The notes below the pieces were generated by a model that saw only the letters and a program-made list of their open reading frames with translations, had not been told where the DNA came from and did no database searches. A DNA stretch of 7,534 nucleotides. Source: Parapedobacter sp964613725. Lineage in GTDB: Bacteria; Bacteroidota; Bacteroidia; Sphingobacteriales; Sphingobacteriaceae. Below are positions 1 to 4,606 of this stretch, piece after piece. Within the stretch, counting starts at the first letter, position 1. Each line of letters starts with the position of its first letter. The stretch is from the NCBI GenBank assembly GCA_964613725.1, contig CAZTJY010000150.1, positions 1 to 7,534 of the forward strand. The letters are read 5' to 3'. Made by a program: the position numbers and the translations under genes.

Positions 1-565
1 TCGGCACATTGAATTGGAAATTTGACAACATAAATTTCTCCAAATCAATTTTATGTGGCGCAGAAAAGTCAAATAAGAAGTTTTGAAGCTCTGGTTTGGT
101 GAGTAATAAAAGCTGAATGGTTTCTTTTATTTTTGTTTCAATTAATTTAGAATTTAGAAAGGTCAAATTTCCTGTATAGGGAATTAAGGAAGAGAATAAA
201 CCTCTTAAAAAAGCATTTTCGGTAAATAGAATATTAAAAGGACCGTTATATTTTTCAGCGTTTTCGATGCGATTTTCTAAAGAGTAATTTCTTAAAACTT
301 CCTCATCGAATGTCAACAGCATTGCTTTATGCGGTTCAGTTTCGGATGGAGATTTTGTAACTTTTACAAATTGATGCTTTCGAACCAGAAGGAAATTACC
401 GGGGTTCATTGTAATTCTATCGTTGTTTGTTTCAAGCGCTAACTGTCCGGATATTTGCATCGCCAAAACACTTTCTGAAAGAAACCGATCCGACTCTTTT
501 TTCTTGTCTGCTCCAATTGTAAGCACAAATACATTGGCTTGTATTTCATTCAGATGATTATTCAT
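1..565 (-). CDS. AraC-family transcriptional regulator, N-terminal part (gene cut by the left window edge)
   Basis: The frame starts at ATG (complement of 563-565) and stays open for 188 codons to the window edge, so only the sensing domain is present. It begins MNNHLNEIQANVFVL and continues with a cupin-like beta-rich stretch (about residues 30-90, including MNPGNFLLVRKHQFVKV). A helical linker follows at about 110-165. The segment at 171-188 (HKIDLEKFMLSNFQFNVP) resembles the entry into the DNA-binding domain of Bacteroidota AraC regulators of the ExsA-like type, where the next residues would build the first helix-turn-helix. The two helix-turn-helix motifs lie outside, so DNA binding is inferred from the family. 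The start is 18 bases after the stop of the SDR gene, which suggests co-transcription from the promoter at 1504-1531. The leader before the ATG is A/T-rich with no Shine-Dalgarno. The inducer is unknown; control of the neighbouring dehydrogenase is a guess from position. Confidence 0.82.
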   Translation of the reverse strand, partial: MNNHLNEIQANVFVLTIGADKKKESDRFLSESVLAMQISGQLALETNNDRITMNPGNFLLVRKHQFVKVTKSPSETEPHKAMLLTFDEEVLRNYSLENRIENAEKYNGPFNILFTENAFLRGLFSSLIPYTGNLTFLNSKLIETKIKETIQLLLLTKPELQNFLFDFSAPHKIDLEKFMLSNFQFNVP

Positions 566-583
566 GATTTATTTTATCTAAAT

Positions 584-1477
584 TTACGCTAAAAGATCTA
601 CCAATTCAGCACTTTCTTTCCACAATAAATCCATGACTTCGTTATTCAACGCCAATTCAGATGGATTTGGAAATTTAAGTTTACCCCTCACCAAGGATGC
701 ATACGTTTTATTTGGTGGAGGCACTTTTTTGCCCAAAGCAAGTGCGGCTAAAGCTTCTCCGGCGCGTTCCGGCTTACCCACATACAAAAATGGAACAAAC
801 ATACTCACAAGGGAAAGTAAAGGACGTACCAGTACGGTAACCAGTGCCTTCATCAAAAGCGATTGTTTGCCCATTAGCGCTGTTCCTCCCGTTAACCCGG
901 GATTAAATGCAATAACGTTGATGTCCCTATTTTCATTTATACTCAAGCCAGCGAGCGAGCGTGCCGTGAGCAAGTTGCAAAGCTTGGTTGATGCATAAAA
1001 TCGCATACCTTTGGGGCTGTTTTCGTTAGGATATGCTAAATCCTTTAGTTTCAGCGTTTTCGGACCAAACGGAACTACCGCTGGATCGTGGGTATCGCTG
1101 GTCGTGATGACAATTCTCCCGTTTTTTCCCATCATAGGCCACAATAATCTCGCTAACAGATAATGCGCTAAGTGATTGGTAGCGAAGGTTAATTGAAATC
1201 CGTCATCGCTGAGCTGAGAAGGGTCGGTTGCCCGAATTGCCGCATTTAAAATTAAAACATCAATTTTTCGCTCACCCAACTCTTGTTTTAAATTATCCAC
1301 GAAAGCTCGAACGCTACTCAGCGAAGAAAGTTCTAACGGAAGTACCTCAACGCCTTCGGGCACCAAGCGATCTTTCCCACGTGCACCCACGTATATTTTG
1401 CTGACAGATGAATTTGTCAAACGCTTCAAAGCTTCTGATCCTATACCCGATGTTGCCCCTGTCATAACGATAACCAT
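584..1477 (-). CDS. Short-chain dehydrogenase/reductase (SDR), NAD(P)-dependent
   Basis: This is a complete 297-residue classical SDR, expected to oxidise or reduce a hydroxyl or carbonyl group with NAD(P)(H) in the cytoplasm. The Rossmann glycine motif TGATSGIG is at residues 6-13 and the NAA motif at 78-80. The catalytic set is N101, S127, Y161 and K165 (YASTK), followed by the PG motif at 193-194. Arg33 after the second beta strand (YVGAR) leans towards NADP(H); this is inference. The C-terminal half has a hydrophobic stretch (about 205-234), as in SDRs with a lipophilic substrate pocket, but I would not call it a membrane segment. The start ATG is 26 bases from a good promoter, and the glycine motif begins at residue 6 as usual, so the start is secure. 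The substrate cannot be read from the sequence. The AraC-type gene 18 bases downstream is its likely operon partner. Confidence 0.92.
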   Translation of the reverse strand: MVIVMTGATSGIGSEALKRLTNSSVSKIYVGARGKDRLVPEGVEVLPLELSSLSSVRAFVDNLKQELGERKIDVLILNAAIRATDPSQLSDDGFQLTFATNHLAHYLLARLLWPMMGKNGRIVITTSDTHDPAVVPFGPKTLKLKDLAYPNENSPKGMRFYASTKLCNLLTARSLAGLSINENRDINVIAFNPGLTGGTALMGKQSLLMKALVTVLVRPLLSLVSMFVPFLYVGKPERAGEALAALALGKKVPPPNKTYASLVRGKLKFPNPSELALNNEVMDLLWKESAELVDLLA

Positions 1478-1503
1478 AGTTTTTATTTTAAATTAATACC
1501 AAA

Positions 1504-1531
1504 CAAATTTAGGGAAGAGACAGGCGTTCAA
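1504..1531 (-). promoter_or_regulatory. Bacteroidota-type promoter of the SDR-AraC unit
   Basis: On the minus strand the box TAAATTTG (complement of 1504-1511) matches the Bacteroidota -7 consensus TAnnTTTG exactly. A TTG (complement of 1529-1531) lies 17 bases upstream, within the usual 17-23 base spacing of the -33 element. The -7 box ends 26 bases before the ATG at 1477, leaving a short leader. This agrees with the primary sigma factor promoter known from Bacteroides and Flavobacterium. No operator could be recognised beside it. Confidence 0.6.
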
Positions 1532-1789
1532 CTTTCGCGTATGGCTCAAAAAACTTTTCTGTATAGGTCATTCAATTATAATAACCTTAAAAGGAAGTTT
1601 GTATTGGCAAGAAATTTGACCTGATGTAACACCTCAAGCTTTGAATCGGGCGGAAGCGTAGCTGTATTTTTCATCCGCTCGGATTTTCTTCCGATTTGTT
1701 ATCTGTGCCAATCCACATCCGATTACTGAATAAAGCAACTGTAAACCGATTTCATTCCTGTAGGTATTCGCTGGGATTACACAAGCAGT
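1532..1789. other. Intergenic stretch with no supported gene
   Basis: This lies between the stop of the YdeI-like gene and the promoter of the SDR gene. No complete gene is visible. On the minus strand the frame of the YdeI-like gene stays open after its TAG stop for 51 codons, to a TGA at 1634-1636, without an ATG. A 32-codon frame starting at ATG 1672-1674 overlaps it in another phase. A small hairpin (TCGGA-6-TCCGA, 1679-1694) has no T-run on the minus strand and so is not a convincing terminator for the upstream gene. I see no tRNA, repeat array or riboswitch here. Confidence 0.5.
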
Positions 1790-2365
1790 CTAATTAAGTT
1801 GTTTCGGTTTCTGCTTTTGTCCTGCACTTTTGGCTATTTCGTCAATGCGCTTTTGTCGGGTTTCAGTTCGTTTGGCAAGAACAATCCAGCTTAACATTAT
1901 TTTACGTACCGATTTACTCAAACTTAAAAAGTAATCTTTTGAACCTTTGTACTTTTTGAATGCTTTGTCTAAATCTTTTGGAATGACAAGTTCTTCCACT
2001 TCGTCTAAAATGGTCCACGAACCGTTTTGTTTGGCGGTTTCTATGCTTTCGTAGCCGGCTGGTGTCATTTGTCCGCTCTCGATGAGTTGCTGGACTTTTT
2101 CTTTGTTGATTTTTGACCAAGTACTGTGGGATTTTCGTTTACTGAAAAACTGATGTGATGTCTCGTGGTCAATTTTGATTTTCTTGCTGTCTATCCAACC
2201 GAAGCATAGCGCAATATCGACGGCTTCGCTCCAGGTAATAGACTTCTTTTGGGATGATTTGGAATAAAAAACAAGCCATACAGATTGTTTTGAAAGATGG
2301 TTTTTTGCCAACCACTTTCTCCATGCTGCAAGGTTTGTCGGATAAAATACTTCTGTTTCGTTCAT
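1790..2365 (-). CDS. YdeI/OmpD-associated family protein (OmdA domain)
   Basis: This is a 191-residue protein if it starts at the ATG of 2363-2365. It matches the YdeI/OmpD-associated family along its whole length. Landmarks are WRKWLAKNH (15-23), ALCFGWID (52-59), the STWSKIN motif (81-87), MTPAGYESIETAKQNGSW (100-117), a proline-lysine-aspartate turn (129-131) and the family signature AKRTETRQKRI (164-174). The tail is rich in Lys and Gln. There is no signal peptide or membrane segment, so it is probably cytoplasmic. The family's biochemical function is not established, although members have been linked to envelope or antimicrobial stress, so no reaction is proposed. An earlier in-frame ATG at 2417-2419 would add 18 residues (MTFCNFEGRIRGYNSKIT) that do not resemble the family; I prefer the later start because relatives begin just before the WRxWL motif. 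The gene stands alone, with spacers of about 290 and 310 bases on its two sides. Confidence 0.87.
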   Translation of the reverse strand: MNETEVFYPTNLAAWRKWLAKNHLSKQSVWLVFYSKSSQKKSITWSEAVDIALCFGWIDSKKIKIDHETSHQFFSKRKSHSTWSKINKEKVQQLIESGQMTPAGYESIETAKQNGSWTILDEVEELVIPKDLDKAFKKYKGSKDYFLSLSKSVRKIMLSWIVLAKRTETRQKRIDEIAKSAGQKQKPKQLN

Positions 2366-2415
2366 TGTTATTTTACTATTGTAGCCTCTTATTCGACCTT
2401 CAAAGTTGCAAAAAG

Positions 2416-2463
2416 TCATTTTACTTCAGGCGCTCCATTTCCAAGGGTCAATTCCCTTTCCAT
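2416..2463 (-). other. Possible leader mini-ORF (15 residues) before the YdeI-like gene
   Basis: On the minus strand an ATG at 2461-2463 opens the frame MERELTLGNGAPEVK, ending in a TGA that overlaps the earlier candidate ATG of the YdeI-like gene (ATGA, 2416-2419). The ATG is about 31 bases after the putative -7 box at 2495-2502, a normal leader length. A 5-base-pair hairpin (AAGGG-6-CCCTT, 2443-2458) lies inside it. It could be a coupled leader peptide, the frameshifted true N-terminus of a longer protein, or chance. No Shine-Dalgarno is seen. Confidence 0.2.
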
Positions 2464-2488
2464 TTCTATTTGATTTTACTTATTTAAC

Positions 2489-2530
2489 TTGACACAAAGG
2501 TAATTCGGGATTGCGACAAGAGTGTGTCAA
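2489..2530. repeat. Inverted repeat TTGACACA-N26-TGTGTCAA, operator-like
   Basis: Two perfect 8-base arms, TTGACACA (2489-2496) and TGTGTCAA (2523-2530), face each other across 26 bases. The left arm overlaps the putative -7 box of the YdeI-like gene and the right arm lies upstream of it. The placement would suit a repressor or activator site, but 8-base arms this far apart can arise by chance. Confidence 0.3.
2495..2502 (-). promoter_or_regulatory. Putative -7 box upstream of the YdeI-like gene
   Basis: The minus strand reads TACCTTTG, an exact match to the Bacteroidota TAnnTTTG -7 element. TTG triplets upstream are 14 and 25 bases away, both outside the preferred 17-23 base spacing, so this is a weaker candidate than the SDR promoter. 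It lies about 75 bases before the earlier candidate ATG (2419) and about 130 before the preferred one (2365). Confidence 0.35.
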
Positions 2531-2658
2531 TAGCTACAGGAGGAAAAGCATTTAGTGAAGAGGTGATCCGCTATAAGAGTCGGTCGTGTTGCAGCACTGT
2601 TAGTTGGACTCGTTGTCCACCAGCACCAGATTGATCAAACCGGAGGTTTTCGATACCG
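2531..2658. other. Spacer after glgB; no gene or clear terminator
   Basis: This is the downstream flank of glgB on the minus strand. Two small inverted repeats are present: AAACC-3-GGTTT at 2637-2649, some 10 bases past the glgB stop, and TGGAC-5-GTCCA at 2605-2619. Neither is followed by a T-run on the minus strand, so neither qualifies as an intrinsic terminator. Read-through of the glucan operon into the YdeI-like gene cannot be excluded. Confidence 0.4.
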
Positions 2659-4599
2659 CTACCTGTTCACCTTGTGCAATACGATAATCGCAAGCGGGGG
2701 CAACGTCAGAATGAGCGAGTGGCTTTTTCCAGCTACCGGAATGGGATAAGTTTCCAATTCGCCGCTGTTCAACACGCCGCTACCCCCGTATGGTAAATCG
2801 TCTGAATTAAGTGATTCGATGTATTTCCCCATTACCGGTACGCCAATGCGGTAATTTTCCCTTACTACCGGTGTAAAATTGGCAATAAAAATCAGGCTTC
2901 CTTCGCCGTCACGCCCCTTGCGTAGCCACGTGATCACACTGTTTTCATGATCGTTGATATCGAGCCACTCAAACCCTGCCGGTGCATAGCTTTGCTCGTA
3001 GAGTGCTGGTTGCTCCTGATAAAAGGCATTCAGGTGCCGAATCCAACACTGCATACTTTGATGCTGTGGATCGTCGCATTCGTGCCAGTCCAGGCTGTAA
3101 TCATGCCGCCATTCATGCCGTTGCGCAAATTCGCCCCCCATAAAAATCATCTTGGCGCCAGGGTGGCCATACATATAGCCATACAGCAGCCGCAAATTGG
3201 CAAACTGCTGCCAATTATCACCGGGCATTTTGCTGATTAACGAATGTTTCCCATAGACTACCTCATCGTGCGAAAGCGGAAGCACAAATTTTTCAGCAAA
3301 TGCATAAACCAAACTAAACGTTAACTGACGTTGATGATCCCTGCGGTAGAGTGGATCCTTCTGAAAGTAATCCAGCGTGTCGTGCATCCATCCCATCATC
3401 CATTTAAGGTCGAAACCCAATCCGTTGCTGGTGGGTTGCGTGACCCCCGGCCACGCCGTTGATTCCTCTGCAATCGTAATCACACCAGGATGATGGTGAT
3501 GTATGGCATCGTTTAGTTCCTTCAGGAAACTGATCGCCTCCAGGTTTTCCCGCCCACCATATTCGTTGGGAACCCACTCGCCCTCATTGCGCGAATAATC
3601 GAGGTAAAGCATGGAAGCCACCGCATCCACGCGCAGTCCGTCGACATGATATTTATCGAGCCAATATAAGGCGTTTGATATCAAGAAAGCCCTGACTTCG
3701 TTTCGGCTGTAGTTGAAAATCAGACTCTGCCAGTCGGGGTGAAAGCCTTTTTTGGGATCGGAATATTCATAAAGATGCGTACCGTCAAAATACCCTAAAC
3801 CGTGCTCATCCGTCGGGAAATGTGAGGGAACCCAATCCAAAATGACGCCGATGTCGGCCCGATGGAGCTGGTCGATGAGGTACATGAAGTCCTGCGCTGA
3901 TCCGTAACGGCTCGAAGGTGCAAAGTACCCTGTGATCTGATAGCCCCACGAACCATAAAACGGATGCTCCATGACGGGCATGAACTCGACATGGGTAAAT
4001 CTCATTTCTCGGCAGTACGCTGGCAGTTCGACCGCCATCTCGCGGTAGGTCATATACCGTGCTTCTGTGCCTATCCGGCGCCAGGATCCAAGGTGTACTT
4101 CATAAATAGATAAAGGCTGCTCCAGCACGTTAGCTGAGTTTCGTCTTTCTAACCAGTTTTGATCGGTCCATGTAAAACTGATCGCAGACGTCTTTGTCGC
4201 TGTCTGAGGCGGTACCTCCCATTGGTAGGCGTAAGGGTCGCCCTTCGCTACTTGGTAACCATTATGCGATTCAATAAAATATTTATAACGTTCTCCCAGA
4301 CCGACCCCAGCCAAAAATACTTCCCATATACCTGAATCATCCCAGCGGACCTGCATCGAATGGAGGTACGGGTCCCAGCCGTTAAAGTCGCCGATTACCG
4401 ACACATACCTTGCGTTTGGTGCCCAAACTGCAAAGTATATGCCCGTTCTTCCCTCGTGAGTGATCAGGTGCGATCCCAGCTTCTCGTAGAGACGGTAATG
4501 TTTGCCTGCTTTAAACAACGCGATGTCAAAGTCGGTAAACAGCGAAAACCACTGAGTCAATCCGTGTGCCTGTTCGGCAATGCCGCCTGTTATTTCCAT
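2659..4599 (-). CDS. glgB: 1,4-alpha-glucan branching enzyme GlgB (GH13 with CBM48)
   Basis: GlgB cuts alpha-1,4 glucan chains and rejoins the piece through an alpha-1,6 bond, making glycogen branches in the cytoplasm. Counting from the ATG at 4597-4599 (646 residues), a CBM48 beta-sandwich spans about 42-132 (YFAVWAPNARYVSVIGDFNGW), and the GH13 barrel starts near YEVHLGSWRR (166). By alignment to the family the nucleophile is D325 (DGLRVDAVASM), the acid/base is E378 (IAEEST) and the transition-state stabiliser is D445 (LSHDEVVYGKH); all are intact. A C-terminal beta domain ends the protein. It lacks the extra N-terminal module of E. coli GlgB (728 residues), as is common for the 630-670 residue forms. 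A TTG at 4621-4623 would add eight residues (MSKNNNQK) and overlap treS-mak by 17 bases. The ATG, with an A-rich leader and a 7-base gap after the treS-mak stop, is equally good. Either way the two genes are tightly coupled. Confidence 0.96.
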   Translation of the reverse strand: MEITGGIAEQAHGLTQWFSLFTDFDIALFKAGKHYRLYEKLGSHLITHEGRTGIYFAVWAPNARYVSVIGDFNGWDPYLHSMQVRWDDSGIWEVFLAGVGLGERYKYFIESHNGYQVAKGDPYAYQWEVPPQTATKTSAISFTWTDQNWLERRNSANVLEQPLSIYEVHLGSWRRIGTEARYMTYREMAVELPAYCREMRFTHVEFMPVMEHPFYGSWGYQITGYFAPSSRYGSAQDFMYLIDQLHRADIGVILDWVPSHFPTDEHGLGYFDGTHLYEYSDPKKGFHPDWQSLIFNYSRNEVRAFLISNALYWLDKYHVDGLRVDAVASMLYLDYSRNEGEWVPNEYGGRENLEAISFLKELNDAIHHHHPGVITIAEESTAWPGVTQPTSNGLGFDLKWMMGWMHDTLDYFQKDPLYRRDHQRQLTFSLVYAFAEKFVLPLSHDEVVYGKHSLISKMPGDNWQQFANLRLLYGYMYGHPGAKMIFMGGEFAQRHEWRHDYSLDWHECDDPQHQSMQCWIRHLNAFYQEQPALYEQSYAPAGFEWLDINDHENSVITWLRKGRDGEGSLIFIANFTPVVRENYRIGVPVMGKYIESLNSDDLPYGGSGVLNSGELETYPIPVAGKSHSLILTLPPLAIIVLHKVNR

Positions 4600-4606
4600 T
4601 TTTTGG

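Noticed and set aside
633..998. A 121-codon plus-strand frame opposite the SDR gene, and similar long plus-strand frames opposite glgB and treS-mak.
   Set aside because: These are antisense shadows of strongly conserved minus-strand genes, with no family features of their own.
1576..1674. A 32-codon minus-strand frame starting MKNTATLPPDSKLEVL.
   Set aside because: Too short and unrecognised, with no promoter in front; it overlaps another equally open frame.
1679..1694. Hairpin TCGGA-6-TCCGA as a terminator for the YdeI-like gene.
   Set aside because: The stem is only 5 base pairs, and the T-rich side lies on the plus strand, where no gene ends.
2489..2494. TTGACA as a -35 box for a plus-strand promoter.
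   Set aside because: No matching -10 box at suitable spacing and no plus-strand gene follows; the -35/-10 type is also atypical for Bacteroidota.
2605..2649. Small inverted repeats after glgB as an intrinsic terminator.
   Set aside because: 5-base-pair stems without a T-run on the transcribed minus strand.
2617..2700. A second minus-strand frame through the glgB end that reads on to …SGLINLVLVDNESN and a TAA.
   Set aside because: It overlaps the conserved end of GlgB out of phase, has no start of its own and resembles no family I know; chance is the simpler view.
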